Shown here one piece after another: positions 26,453 to 35,737 of a stretch of 64,000 nt of DNA (its first letter is position 1; the number at the start of each line of letters is the position of its first letter). The notes below the pieces were generated by a model that was not told where the DNA came from, searched no databases, and saw nothing but the letters and a program-made list of their open reading frames with translations. Source of the DNA: Acinetobacter kookii (GTDB lineage Bacteria; Pseudomonadota; Gammaproteobacteria; Pseudomonadales; Moraxellaceae); the NCBI RefSeq assembly GCF_900096895.1, contig NZ_FMYO01000004.1, positions 62,001 to 126,000 on the forward strand, read 5' to 3'. The position numbers were made by a program, and so were the translations under genes.

Positions 26453-27262
26453 TCATCCCCTTTTTTGTTTGTCTGCATATTGGTAAATAGTATCCAGATC
26501 TTTCTGAAGAGAATTGGCCACGATATTTGGCAAGACCTGATTGACCTTGACGAAGATTTTTTCAGGATAGCCGACCTGATAGAACTGACAGTCTTTCTGC
26601 AGGAATTGATAAAATTCCTGGGCTACAAATTCTGGCGTATCAATATTCGTACCCAGCCGGATATTCATTTCAACTACATCAGGATTGTTCATTTCGGTAT
26701 TGGTGGCCCGCGGCGAGAAATAGCGGAATTTGATCGGGGTCTTGCTGTATTCCCGTGCCAGTGCTTCAGTCGCACCGCGCAGGGCAAACTTACTGGCACA
26801 ATAGCTGACATAGCCCGGATAGCCAATGCTACCTAAAGTAGAGCCGATATGAATGATCTGGCTCGGCTGAGTTTTTGACATCAACGGAATGATGCCTTGG
26901 AGCAATTGTAACGGATAGACCACATTGATCAGCATCATCTGTTCCATGGTGTCTTGTGACTGCTGAGAGAACAGGCTGAAATCGTTAATGCCGGCATTGT
27001 TGATATAGTAGTGAATCGGGGTATTCAGCGCGGCCAGCGCATGAATCAGCTCGTCGCGGCTGTACTGCTCGGTCAGGTCACAGCGTATTAACTGCAGTTG
27101 TAACTGCGGATAGCACTGTGCCAGATTATCGCGCAACTTGTGCAAAGCCTGCTCATTGCGTCCGACCAGAACCAGATTCAGCCCGTTTTGTCCAAGAATA
27201 TTGGCAATGGCCTGACCGATGCCACCAGTTGCGCCTAGAATAACTGCTGTTAAATTAGCCAT
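26453..27262 (-). CDS. Short-chain dehydrogenase/reductase
   Basis: 269 residues, classical SDR. The cofactor motif GATGGIGQ is at 11-18, NNAG near 85, a Ser about 140 and the catalytic Y-x3-K in YCASKFAL near 155. The region after it (FRYFSPRATNTEMNN) lacks the usual PG-turn form. It is the last gene of a four-gene minus-strand unit, 48 bases after the TauD-like gene. It likely oxidises or reduces an alcohol/ketone on the compound made by the ligase and oxygenase. The substrate is unknown. Confidence 0.88.
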   Translation of the reverse strand: MANLTAVILGATGGIGQAIANILGQNGLNLVLVGRNEQALHKLRDNLAQCYPQLQLQLIRCDLTEQYSRDELIHALAALNTPIHYYINNAGINDFSLFSQQSQDTMEQMMLINVVYPLQLLQGIIPLMSKTQPSQIIHIGSTLGSIGYPGYVSYCASKFALRGATEALAREYSKTPIKFRYFSPRATNTEMNNPDVVEMNIRLGTNIDTPEFVAQEFYQFLQKDCQFYQVGYPEKIFVKVNQVLPNIVANSLQKDLDTIYQYADKQKRG

Positions 27263-27310
27263 AGATCATTTCTCTTTCTATTAAGTTTTTAATGTGAGTT
27301 CATATTGGTT

Positions 27311-28162
27311 TTAAAAAGCAGGATTGAGACCCAGCCCCATACAGATATACAGTTTACGCTCCTCAAGTGGCACCGTTATTTCACGTCGGCCGTGCATAAA
27401 ACGTTTGTTGTCGATAATCACCAGATCACCATCCTGCCAGTCAATTTCCGAGGTCTGGGCCTCACAGCGTTCGGCCAGTTCAGCCAGCAAGTCCTGACTG
27501 ATTTCTGAACCATCAGCAAAATAAAAACGGGGTTTTTCGTAATTATAAGAAGGTCCCAGCAATGTGTTGGCAAAGGCCGTAATCCCCTTGAGATTGTCAT
27601 GACGAACCATATTCATGCTTAAATGGTATTGCACGCCTTCATCATGTGCGGGGCTAATGCGCTGTCCGGGAACCATCTGGATAAAGCTTTCCAGTTCCTG
27701 CTGTCCGACCTGCTCTGCATTTTCAATATTCAAGACTGTAGCCACGTACTTCTGCCAGATCGGCTTGGGTAAATAACGGCTGATGGTCATCGACTCGGAA
27801 AATTTCTGCTTGAGGAAGTCTGGCAGATTTTTCCAGACTTCATGCCCATCACATAAGGTGGTCTGCGAACCGCGTGAAGCACTTTTTTCACTGAAAAAGG
27901 CGATGATGTCAGGTGGTAGCGGGGTGCTGCCATTTTCAATATGCAGCCCCATGGCCTGGGTACCGGCATCGACTTTCTGGGACTGGCGAGTGATGTTTTC
28001 CCGAGCTGGATCATAGGTCAGCCGCTGGCATAGACTATTCATGAGTTCACTAAAAGATGTCACGTCATAGTGTTCATGTCTCAACAAGACCCAACCCTGT
28101 TCTATCAGACGCTGTTTGATCTGTGCATGGCTTGTATTTAAAACCTGTTGTGCAATATTCAT
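27311..28162 (-). CDS. TauD/TfdA-like Fe(II)/2-oxoglutarate oxygenase
   Basis: About 283 residues. The iron site reads HIE (near residue 95, GLHIENG) with the distal His in DNKRFMHGRR near residue 260, followed by the Arg that holds 2-oxoglutarate. HxE instead of HxD is known in the clavaminate-synthase and amino-acid hydroxylase branch. ATG at 28162 is chosen for GAGAG upstream; a longer frame to 28210 lacks a ribosome site. It lies between the AMP-ligase and SDR genes. Hydroxylation of an amino acid or acyl chain is plausible; nothing more specific is visible. Confidence 0.85.
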   Translation of the reverse strand: MNIAQQVLNTSHAQIKQRLIEQGWVLLRHEHYDVTSFSELMNSLCQRLTYDPARENITRQSQKVDAGTQAMGLHIENGSTPLPPDIIAFFSEKSASRGSQTTLCDGHEVWKNLPDFLKQKFSESMTISRYLPKPIWQKYVATVLNIENAEQVGQQELESFIQMVPGQRISPAHDEGVQYHLSMNMVRHDNLKGITAFANTLLGPSYNYEKPRFYFADGSEISQDLLAELAERCEAQTSEIDWQDGDLVIIDNKRFMHGRREITVPLEERKLYICMGLGLNPAF

Positions 28163-28228
28163 GGGTTTACTCTCTGATGCTGTATATGCTTCTGTAGTTA
28201 TGGTTGGCATGTACAGAAAATATCTGGG

Positions 28229-29740
28229 TTAATGCGTTATCAATTCAGCCTGAAAATGCAGCTGGATCTGCTGCCTGCGCAGCTTGCCGTTATCGGTCAG
28301 CATTTGGTTACTCAGGGAAAATGGCTCGGGAGCACGACACCAGTGTTTGATCTGGGCATAATCCGGCATGCGGGTGTTGGCCCGCTGAATTGCTGCTGCC
28401 AGCTGCTGGTCGGGTGTAGAATCGGCGGCATAAATCACGGCCGACAGATATGGCTGTGCCTCCCCGAAAATGGCAATCTGCTGGATTTCCGGTTCGGTGA
28501 GACTGTTGGACTCCACCCATTCCGGGGAAATATTGCGTCCAAAACTGCTGACAATGATCTGCTTGATGCGCCCGGTAATGTATAAATAGCCATCTTCATC
28601 AAAATAGCCGGCATCGCCGGTATGAATATAGGGAGTGGCTACCAAATCATTGACATAACCCAGCATGGCATTGCCTTTGACCACCACTTCGCTGTTAGCC
28701 GCAATCTCAACCTCGACATGCGGCAGAACACGACCCACACTACCAATCCGCCGTGCACCCGGCAGATTCAGACTAACCACCGAGGCACACTCGGACAGGC
28801 CATACCCCTCATAGACCGGGAGTTTTAGCTGCTGGCACTGTTGAAGCAAATTAGCAGATACTTTCCCGCCACCGACTGCAATAAATTTCAGCGTACTGAA
28901 ACCTGTACTGCCGTATTTAGCGCTATATTCCGCAACAGCTTTCAACATTTGCGGCAGTAAAATCACACTTTCAATTTGATAAGTCTGTACAGCATTCACA
29001 AAATGCTGTACATCAAAAATATGATTAGAGACCAGACCAAACTGGCTCACCTCACCTACCACTACGGCGCGTCCCATGCTTAGTGCAACATAAATGCCGG
29101 CAATATTTTCCAGTAAAGTGGCAAATGGAATCAGGCACAGATGCCGTCCAAGCTGGCTGCTGACCAGTGCCTGACTCAGTGAATGAGTAATCGACTCAAT
29201 AGTGTCTTCTGCCAGACATACCCCTTTCGGCGTTCCAGTACTGCCCGAGGTATAGGTAATTTTTGCCAGCTGCCGGGATTGGCAAGGAAGTAAGCTATGG
29301 TGCGGTGTTTGAGACTGAGCTAAACGAAAAAACTGAGCATGCATATCGACAGATACAGAAACCTCATGCTTGCCTATTGCATCAACTAACTCCATTAGCC
29401 ACTGCGGCGTATCCCCTGTCTTTTCACTTGCCAAGCAAAGCAGATCTGCCTGACTGTCTTGTAGCAGATGACGAACCTGTTCTGGAGTAAAAAACAAGGG
29501 AATAGGAATTACAGTTACACCAGCTAACTGGGCAGCGAGATCAATGATAATCCAATCCACACTATTCACACCCCAGAGTGCCAGGCGTTGAATCTTTAGC
29601 TGCATTAACTCGGCATGAAGCTGTTCAAGCTGATTTTTCAGCTCGACATAGTTAAGCCTATCCCTATCAGTAACAATCGCTTCACGTCCCGGATCCTGCT
29701 TGGCATAGGCTGAAATAGCCTTAAACAAATGACTCATCAT
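28229..29740 (-). CDS. AMP-dependent acyl/aryl-acid ligase
   Basis: 503 residues of the ANL superfamily. The phosphate loop is YTSGSTGTPKGV (about 170), the YEGYGLSE motif near 305, and TGDAGYFDEDGYLYITGR near 375-390. The catalytic Lys region at the C-terminal end reads DNGKLRRQQI. There is no carrier-protein domain, so the acyl-AMP is passed to CoA or straight to another enzyme. It starts 30 bases after the thermostable-hemolysin family gene and 66 bases before the oxygenase gene. It could activate a fatty or aryl acid. Confidence 0.9.
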   Translation of the reverse strand: MMSHLFKAISAYAKQDPGREAIVTDRDRLNYVELKNQLEQLHAELMQLKIQRLALWGVNSVDWIIIDLAAQLAGVTVIPIPLFFTPEQVRHLLQDSQADLLCLASEKTGDTPQWLMELVDAIGKHEVSVSVDMHAQFFRLAQSQTPHHSLLPCQSRQLAKITYTSGSTGTPKGVCLAEDTIESITHSLSQALVSSQLGRHLCLIPFATLLENIAGIYVALSMGRAVVVGEVSQFGLVSNHIFDVQHFVNAVQTYQIESVILLPQMLKAVAEYSAKYGSTGFSTLKFIAVGGGKVSANLLQQCQQLKLPVYEGYGLSECASVVSLNLPGARRIGSVGRVLPHVEVEIAANSEVVVKGNAMLGYVNDLVATPYIHTGDAGYFDEDGYLYITGRIKQIIVSSFGRNISPEWVESNSLTEPEIQQIAIFGEAQPYLSAVIYAADSTPDQQLAAAIQRANTRMPDYAQIKHWCRAPEPFSLSNQMLTDNGKLRRQQIQLHFQAELITH

Positions 29741-29770
29741 TTTAAAATTCCGTATATCTACAAAGACGAA

Positions 29771-30520
29771 CTACTGATCAATTGATTCAGAAAAAATGTA
29801 AAACTGCTGAGTAACCTGCAATGCTGCAGCTACATCAATGGCAAGCACATAAGGTTTCTGCTGGTAATAACTGCCCCATTGAAGTTTCGCTTTGCCCAAC
29901 ACTTCCGGGTCAGCTTTTTCAATGACATGAAACTGCAACCCCATTTTTTGCAATACATAACGAACTGCTGCAGTTCCGGTACACACAGCCCAATCAATAT
30001 TTTTTTTCGATAGATGAAACACCAGAAAAGCCACCATCAGTTTGGCTTTTTCCATATCCAAAGCTGCCAAATTGCCAATTTCAACAATCTGTGATCTTTG
30101 CACCGGTACATTACTTAATTGCGTGAGTATCTGCTCAATCGGCGCATCCAGATACCGTTCAAGAAAAGCATCGACCGCGCTTAAATGCTCCATGCCGATC
30201 ACGACCTGCATCTCTACCCCGACATAACCAGCAAACAGGGTCGAAGAAAACTCACAGACCGAGGCCTGATGGACTTGGCGGTATTTCTCACGAATAAAGT
30301 TTTCCAATATGTTCCGTTCAGGGATTTCGCTTCGTTGCACGGTTTTCACCATGAGGCGAAGTGATGAATTTTTTAAGACCACAACAGGAAAAGCTGGATG
30401 ATTTTTTTGTTCTAAAAGTTTTTGATTATTGATGTTTTTTTTAAATTTTAATTGATGGATATTGCGATCCAGATAGTAGGTTTTACTAAATGAACGATCA
30501 TCCAAATTGAATTTCCTCAT
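29771..30520 (-). CDS. Thermostable hemolysin family protein
   Basis: About 249 residues. The pattern FIREKYRQVHQA, then FLERYLDAPIEQ, then IVEIGNLAALD and KLQWGSYYQQKPYVLAID matches the T_hemolysin family (the Vibrio delta-VPH group). Its fold, by motif order, resembles GNAT or autoinducer-synthase acyltransferases, so hemolysis may be an indirect effect and the true role may be acyl transfer; this is inference. It is the first gene of the four-gene unit. Start uncertain: ATG 30520 used, GTG 30556 and ATG 30538 possible. No signal peptide is seen. Confidence 0.82.
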   Translation of the reverse strand: MRKFNLDDRSFSKTYYLDRNIHQLKFKKNINNQKLLEQKNHPAFPVVVLKNSSLRLMVKTVQRSEIPERNILENFIREKYRQVHQASVCEFSSTLFAGYVGVEMQVVIGMEHLSAVDAFLERYLDAPIEQILTQLSNVPVQRSQIVEIGNLAALDMEKAKLMVAFLVFHLSKKNIDWAVCTGTAAVRYVLQKMGLQFHVIEKADPEVLGKAKLQWGSYYQQKPYVLAIDVAAALQVTQQFYIFSESIDQ

Positions 30521-30556
30521 TCTCTTTTCACCACACATAAACAGCTTGGTGATCAC

Positions 30557-31154
30557 ATTAGGCCTGTAAACTTAAAAAACACTTAACACTATCGAAGGCG
30601 TATTTTTAAGCAATTTCAGGCTTAATAAGTTGAGCTAAAGAAAATGAATAAGGGTGAAATTAAAGTGGATTATGCCTCGCGAAATCAGCGCTTATCTTTT
30701 ATTTTTAAACGGGTAATTTAAATCTCAATGATCCTATTTTTATCACTTAACGTTTTGTTCTTCCTGATTTATTAAGTAAAAAATCAGGCATCTGTAAACC
30801 AACAATCGGAGCTTAAATTACTCTAAATTACGTAGAAGGTGACGACATCTTTGATGGGTAAACGCCAAGGTGAAGGATGAAAAAAAATATGACATCCTTT
30901 TAAATGACACCCCCCATAATTCTTGTTGCTGTTTAGTAAAATTTCTCCCTGAATATGTAAATAAAATGCTTAGAAAATGCCTTACCCTCTCCAGAAAGGC
31001 GCTTCCTGTCTTCTCGTGTTCCCATTAATTCCAAGATCAAGCTAAACAGAGATGACCAGCCTTTCATTCTTACTAAAAAGTATTCGCTTCACATGGCAAA
31101 TTTCTGCCAAAACAACAGGCGAGAATACGCACAGTGGCGTGTCGCAGACTTAAA
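30557..31154. other. Intergenic stretch, no gene seen
   Basis: About 600 bases. It holds the promoter region of the four-gene unit and an 8-bp stem-loop CCTGATTT / AAATCAGG at 30763-30788. Tiny open frames of 20-25 codons exist without support. Confidence 0.45.
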
Positions 31155-31177
31155 GGATGTCTGATCCTCAGACATCC
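31155..31177 (-). terminator. Hairpin after the MesD-operon TauE gene
   Basis: Perfect 10-bp stem GGATGTCTGA / TCAGACATCC with a 3-base loop, 9 bases past the TauE stop on the minus strand, followed by a short TTT. A likely terminator of the methionine operon. Confidence 0.65.
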
Positions 31178-31185
31178 ACCAGATC

Positions 31186-31986
31186 TCAAAATAATCCCTT
31201 AACGACAAAAAAACATCCTACAATCAATAACAATCCTGCAAAACATTTTTTGAGCATGCTGGGTGATAATGCATGTGCAGCTTTGGCACCTAAACTTGCG
31301 GTAAAGAAACTCATTATGCTAATACCCAGAAAAGCATAAACATGAATAAAGCCAATGGTGTTTGGAATCTCAACATGCTGCTGCATGCCAAAGAACATAA
31401 AGCCTAATGCACCGGCAATCGCAATTGGTAAACCGCATGCCGCAGATGTTCCGACAGCTTTTTGCATCACTACGCCATTTGCCGTTAAATACGGCACGGT
31501 AATGCTTCCGCCGCCAATCCCAAAGATGGCTGATGCCACACCGATGCCTGAACCCGCAGCGATTTGCTTGCCTGTAGATGGTAATGTTTTACTGGGATCA
31601 ACTGCTTTCTTTGCACCCTTAAACATGCTGTAAGCAACCCAAAGTAAAAATATGCCAACAATAATCTGCAAATGTAGACCTGAGAGCCAGCCTGCAATGC
31701 CTGCGCCTGCAAAACAGCCGATTGCCATTGGCAGTGCCAGATTTTTAAAGACAGGCCAAATCACGGCATCATTTTTATGATGTGCCATTAAAGAGCTGAT
31801 AGAGGTCACGATAATAGTGGCCAATGAAGTGCCTAAGGCCAAGTGCATAATCACATCAGGGCTATAGTCCATTTGGCTAAAGACAATATACAGCAATGGC
31901 ACAATGATAGTACCGCCACCCACACCAAAGAGCCCGGCAGCAAATCCAGCCACGGCGCCGATGACTAAAAAAATGATTAATTCCAC
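31186..31986 (-). CDS. Sulfite exporter TauE/SafE family permease
   Basis: 266 residues, about eight helices, with the duplicated glycine motif (AGLFGVGGGTIIVPLL near 18, SAIFGIGGGSITVPYL near 155). It is the last gene of the unit DUF1852-mesD-flavin reductase-tauE, 47 bases after the flavin reductase. The family exports organosulfonates or sulfite. If DUF1852 with flavin and oxygen cleaves a methylated sulfur compound, removal of a sulfur by-product would make sense; this is inference. Confidence 0.88.
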   Translation of the reverse strand: MELIIFLVIGAVAGFAAGLFGVGGGTIIVPLLYIVFSQMDYSPDVIMHLALGTSLATIIVTSISSLMAHHKNDAVIWPVFKNLALPMAIGCFAGAGIAGWLSGLHLQIIVGIFLLWVAYSMFKGAKKAVDPSKTLPSTGKQIAAGSGIGVASAIFGIGGGSITVPYLTANGVVMQKAVGTSAACGLPIAIAGALGFMFFGMQQHVEIPNTIGFIHVYAFLGISIMSFFTASLGAKAAHALSPSMLKKCFAGLLLIVGCFFVVKGLF

Positions 31987-32033
31987 GATATAATTACTTA
32001 GTTAAGATTTTGATATTCAATAAAAATTTAAAT

Positions 32034-32528
32034 TTAAACAATTTCCACTTGCCCTACATGGTGATAAGCGCGATTAAAGTACACCAAACTTTCTTCTTGC
32101 TGGCTTTGTTGAATCGCCACCACTTTGCAGATAAAAATACTATGCGTTCCCATCTGTTGAATCTGCTCAATTTCGCAATCAAAACTCGCTAATGCATCTT
32201 TCAGTACAGGAGAACCCGTTTCCAGCGTTGTCCAAGCCCCCAGTTTAAATCGTTCTTCAGAGCTGAATTTGCTCGAGGCAAATGCATTGGAAAGGATTTC
32301 ATGCTGTGCGCCTAAAACATTCACAGACAGAATTTTATTCTGAATAAAATGTGCATGTGAGCGAGATGATTGATTCATGCAGACCAGCAAGGTCGGTGGG
32401 GTATCGGTTACACTGCATACCGCCGATGCAGTAAATCCATGCATGCCTGCTGCGCCCTCTGTCGTGATTACATTCACTGCAGTGGTTAGCAAAGACATTG
32501 CATTTCGAAAATCGATTGCTTCAATCAT
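32034..32528 (-). CDS. Flavin reductase of two-component monooxygenase type
   Basis: 164 residues, a flavin-reductase-like split barrel. It starts FRNAMSLLTTAVNVITTEG and has the family core GFTASAVCSVTDTPPTLLVC and KILSVNVLGAQHE. It reduces FMN or FAD with NAD(P)H and hands the reduced flavin to an oxygenase. Its position between mesD and tauE, with no other oxygenase beside it, points to DUF1852 as the consumer. This links to the reported oxygen need of MesD. Confidence 0.9.
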   Translation of the reverse strand: MIEAIDFRNAMSLLTTAVNVITTEGAAGMHGFTASAVCSVTDTPPTLLVCMNQSSRSHAHFIQNKILSVNVLGAQHEILSNAFASSKFSSEERFKLGAWTTLETGSPVLKDALASFDCEIEQIQQMGTHSIFICKVVAIQQSQQEESLVYFNRAYHHVGQVEIV

Positions 32529-32654
32529 CTCGTAAATCTCAAATTTGAATTTTGCTTATCTCTAGCCGGAGGCAAGGCGCTTGATTATTCGATTGATCTG
32601 AATGATTTAACTGAAAAATAACGCGCCCTTTCCTTATTTTGAGACAGCCCGGAA

Positions 32655-33698
32655 TTAAGCTGTCAGTTCTTGACGCACAATAGCAGCGCCTGCACTTAAT
32701 GCATTCAGCTTGCCTTGTGCAACTCGACGAGAGAGTGGTGCCATACCGCAGTTGGTTGAGGGGTAAAGTTTGTCGGTATCGACAAACTGCAGCGCTTTAC
32801 GTAAGGTATCTGCCACTTCTTTAGGCGTTTCGATCTGATTGGTCGCCACATCAATTGCACCCACCATCACTTTCTTGCCACGAATCAGTTCAATCAAATC
32901 CATCGGTACACGTGAGTTTTGACATTCAAGCGATACGATATCAATTTTAGATTGTTGTAATTTAGGAAAAATTTCTTCGTACTGACGCCATTCTGAACCT
33001 AAAGTCTTTTTCCAGTCGGTATTGGCTTTAATGCCGTAACCGTAGCAAATGTGTACCGCAGTTTCACATTTCAGACCTTCAAGTGCACGCTCCAAAGTTG
33101 CAATGCCCCAATCATTCACTTCATCAAAGAACACATTAAAAGCAGGTTCATCAAACTGGATGATGTCCACCCCTGCTGCTTCAAGCTCAAGGGCTTCCTG
33201 GTTCAAAATTTTGGCAAATTCCCAAGCCAGTTTTTCACGGCTCTTATAGTGACCATCGTATAGGGTATCAATCATTGTCATTGGACCGGGTAGCGCCCAT
33301 TTAATGGGTTGATTGGTTTGACTGCGTAAAAATTTTGCATCTTCTACAAACACAGGTTGTTTGCGAGATACCGCACCTACCACAGATGGCACGCTGGCAT
33401 CGTAACGCTTACGTATTTGAACTGTTTCCCGCTTTTCAAAGTCCACACCTTCAAGGTGTTCAATAAAGGTCGTGACGAAGTGCTGACGGGTTTGTTCACC
33501 ATCGCTGACAATATCAATACCGGCTTGCAGTTGCTCATGCAATGACAGACTTAAGGCATCCCGTTTTGCTTGTAGCAACTCCTCACCTTCTAGTTTCCAG
33601 GGTGACCAAAGTTTCTCAGGTTCAGCCAGCCAGGAAGGTTTCGGTAAGCTGCCAGCGGTTGAGGTCGGGAGTAGAGTTTTTGGTTGTAAAAGCGCCAT
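32655..33698 (-). CDS. mesD: MesD-type core methionine synthase (MetE C-terminal domain)
   Basis: 347 residues, only the catalytic half of MetE with no folate-binding N-terminal domain. Zinc ligands expected from MetE are visible: VHICYG (His and Cys) near 220, SLECQN (Glu) near 257 and TNCGMAPL (Cys) near 320. The homocysteine part QFDEPAF is near 178. Genes of this class next to DUF1852 belong to the MesD family, reported to make methionine without methyl-folate or cobalamin but needing DUF1852 and oxygen. It lies 42 bases after the DUF1852 stop. The methyl donor is unknown. Confidence 0.88.
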   Translation of the reverse strand: MALLQPKTLLPTSTAGSLPKPSWLAEPEKLWSPWKLEGEELLQAKRDALSLSLHEQLQAGIDIVSDGEQTRQHFVTTFIEHLEGVDFEKRETVQIRKRYDASVPSVVGAVSRKQPVFVEDAKFLRSQTNQPIKWALPGPMTMIDTLYDGHYKSREKLAWEFAKILNQEALELEAAGVDIIQFDEPAFNVFFDEVNDWGIATLERALEGLKCETAVHICYGYGIKANTDWKKTLGSEWRQYEEIFPKLQQSKIDIVSLECQNSRVPMDLIELIRGKKVMVGAIDVATNQIETPKEVADTLRKALQFVDTDKLYPSTNCGMAPLSRRVAQGKLNALSAGAAIVRQELTA

Positions 33699-33740
33699 GT
33701 GTAATCTTCTTTCTCTAAATTCGTAAATTGATGCTGTGAA

Positions 33741-34739
33741 TCAGGCAGCCTGCGCTTGATCTGCGTTTGCAACCTTAAAGTTCGCCGCCCACGCATCCAG
33801 AATGTCTTTATAAGGCTTGATGAAGTTTTCTTCCGTCCATTTACCCTGTTTGACGGCCAATTGACCACGCTCAACACGGTCGTAGACAATTTGCGTCAAT
33901 GAAAAATCCTGATAGTTTAAGCTTGGCTGATACACCAAACCTGCCGGTGAATTGGTGTTGTAGATTTCAGGACGATAGATTTTTTGAAAACTTTCCATGG
34001 TGCTGATGGCACTGATGAGCTCAAAATCGGTGTAGTCACGGAGCAAGTCACCTGCAAAATAAAATGCCAAAGGTGCATTGCCATGTTCAGGTTTGAAGTA
34101 ACGAACGGTTAAGCCCATTTTTTTAAAATAGTCATCGGTACGTGAATATTCGTCATTTTTGTATTCCACGCCTAACACTGGATGCACATGGGCTGTGCGG
34201 TAATAGGTTTTGGTGGTCGAAACACTGAGACAAATCACAGGCTGCTTTTTAAACTCGGCTTTAAAGGCTGCTGAATGGATGAGATGCTGATACAATTTAC
34301 CGTGCAAATCACCAAAATTTTCAGGTTTTTCATCTGTTTTACAGCCGAGTGACGGTAATACCACACTGAAATCATAATCACGTACATAAGATGAGAAGCT
34401 GTTCCCAATCATGCCTTCAATACGTTCATTGGTTTTATGGTCGGTAATGGTGCTTTTCAGCATTTCAATGAATGGAAAAGTTTGACCCTTGCCTTCAACG
34501 TCTAGTTCAGCAGAGATGATATCAATTTCAAGTGAATATCGGTCACCTTTCGGATTATCACAGCTGGCCAGACTATTGAAACGGTTATTGATCATCGCTA
34601 AAGTTCTGCGAAGATTCTCTTGACGGCTTCCGCCACGTGCCAAATTGGCAAAGTTTGTTGTTAAACGTGTATTGTCTGCCGGCTGATAGTTCTCATCAAA
34701 ACGGATGCGCTTAATTGAACATGCAAATTTATTACTCAT
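33741..34739 (-). CDS. mesX: DUF1852 protein, partner of MesD (MesX)
   Basis: 332 residues with the DUF1852 start KFACSIKRIRFDENYQPADN, then FANLARGGSRQENLRR and the C-terminal region YDRVERGQLAVKQGKWTEEN. No signal peptide and no membrane helix. The family occurs almost only beside mesD and is required for its function. The biochemical step is unsettled; the neighbouring flavin reductase suggests a flavin- and O2-dependent reaction that frees a methyl group. It is the first gene of the operon. Confidence 0.88.
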   Translation of the reverse strand: MSNKFACSIKRIRFDENYQPADNTRLTTNFANLARGGSRQENLRRTLAMINNRFNSLASCDNPKGDRYSLEIDIISAELDVEGKGQTFPFIEMLKSTITDHKTNERIEGMIGNSFSSYVRDYDFSVVLPSLGCKTDEKPENFGDLHGKLYQHLIHSAAFKAEFKKQPVICLSVSTTKTYYRTAHVHPVLGVEYKNDEYSRTDDYFKKMGLTVRYFKPEHGNAPLAFYFAGDLLRDYTDFELISAISTMESFQKIYRPEIYNTNSPAGLVYQPSLNYQDFSLTQIVYDRVERGQLAVKQGKWTEENFIKPYKDILDAWAANFKVANADQAQAA

Positions 34740-35482
34740 GGAGATTCACTGCCCTAATCTTTTCAATAAAATTAAAATTTCTGTATGCAGTCATTTATAC
34801 TGGAATTAAAACATGAATAAAAATGATTTAATCTAATCACAAAGTGAGTAAAATTCACTTTAAAAATCTTATGGTATTGGCAAGAGAAACAATCGAAGCA
34901 AAATGACTGCTCCATCTCGGATAGCTTAAGTCAATTCAATCTACATAAAATGCTGGAAAATAAGGATTTAAAATTCGTCTGTTTAAATAATTAAAAAATT
35001 ATAAATTACAATATCTTAATAAAATATATCTATCAAAAAATCGTGCAGGTGCGTTTAAAAATTTGACTTGAAAGCCCATCAATTGAATTCTGTAGGAGGA
35101 CAGAAAAATTTCTCTATAAGGCATTTATATGGTGTTATTTAAATAAGTGACAACACTTATTGCATCACGTCCATAAAAGCAACCATATTGAATTTAACTC
35201 ATTTTAAGATGAGAAAGTATCAACATATTCAGCCTGTATAATTGCATCCAAACAGCTGGATATAAGGAAACCCAAACCCTATATGTCGAATAAACATGGT
35301 TATCAAAAATGGCTATATCAAAAGGTTATGAAGAAGATCCAGCACATGCATTTAACACAAGCCACAATTTATAGAATCAAGCAGGTTATAAATACAACAG
35401 TGTAATCACAGTCCTGCAATACAATAACAAGAATATTGAGGCAGAGGCTCAACTCAAAACATGGGCTATCAACATTTAAAAA
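34740..35482. other. Intergenic stretch with one possible small ORF
   Basis: About 740 AT-rich bases between the divergent mesX and a small acidic gene. It includes the mesX promoter region. One 40-codon frame at 35283-35405 is listed separately as low confidence. No riboswitch-like structure was recognised upstream of mesX. Confidence 0.45.
35283..35405 (+). CDS. Possible small protein (40 residues)
   Basis: ATG at 35283 gives MSNKHGYQKWLYQKVMKKIQ and ends VINTTV before TAA. It is basic and aromatic-rich and could be a peptide, but only a loose GAAA-type ribosome site precedes it. I do not recognise it. It may be chance. Confidence 0.2.
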   Translation: MSNKHGYQKWLYQKVMKKIQHMHLTQATIYRIKQVINTTV

Positions 35483-35493
35483 GGTAAATGCTT

Positions 35494-35679
35494 ATGATTA
35501 ATCCAGATAAAGAAACAGATGAAGAAGTAAATGAAGAATTTCCAGAAGAGGAATTAGACCCGCAAGAAAAGCAGGATCGTGAAATTCAGCGTGGTCAGTT
35601 AGGCGTAGACAAAGACCCACAGATAAAACGAGACCAAATCCGTCAGGAGCATCAGGATGAAGAAGATCAGAATCTATAG
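35494..35679 (+). CDS. Small acidic hypothetical protein
   Basis: About 61 residues, very rich in Glu, Asp and Gln (EEVNEEFPEEELDPQEKQD), no hydrophobic core, so it is probably disordered. ATG at 35494 has AAGG nine bases upstream; an ATG two codons earlier (35488) is possible. Similar small acidic proteins are common in Acinetobacter genomes without known role. It faces the export operon convergently. Confidence 0.6.
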   Translation: MINPDKETDEEVNEEFPEEELDPQEKQDREIQRGQLGVDKDPQIKRDQIRQEHQDEEDQNL

Positions 35680-35737
35680 TTTTAAATGAGTTGATTCATC
35701 TGAAGAACAAATGAAAGCTTCCTCTTCTTGTAGATAG

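Noticed and set aside
26396..26836. 146-codon frame on the plus strand
   Set aside because: It runs antisense to the SDR gene, whose motifs are complete; the plus frame has no family signal.
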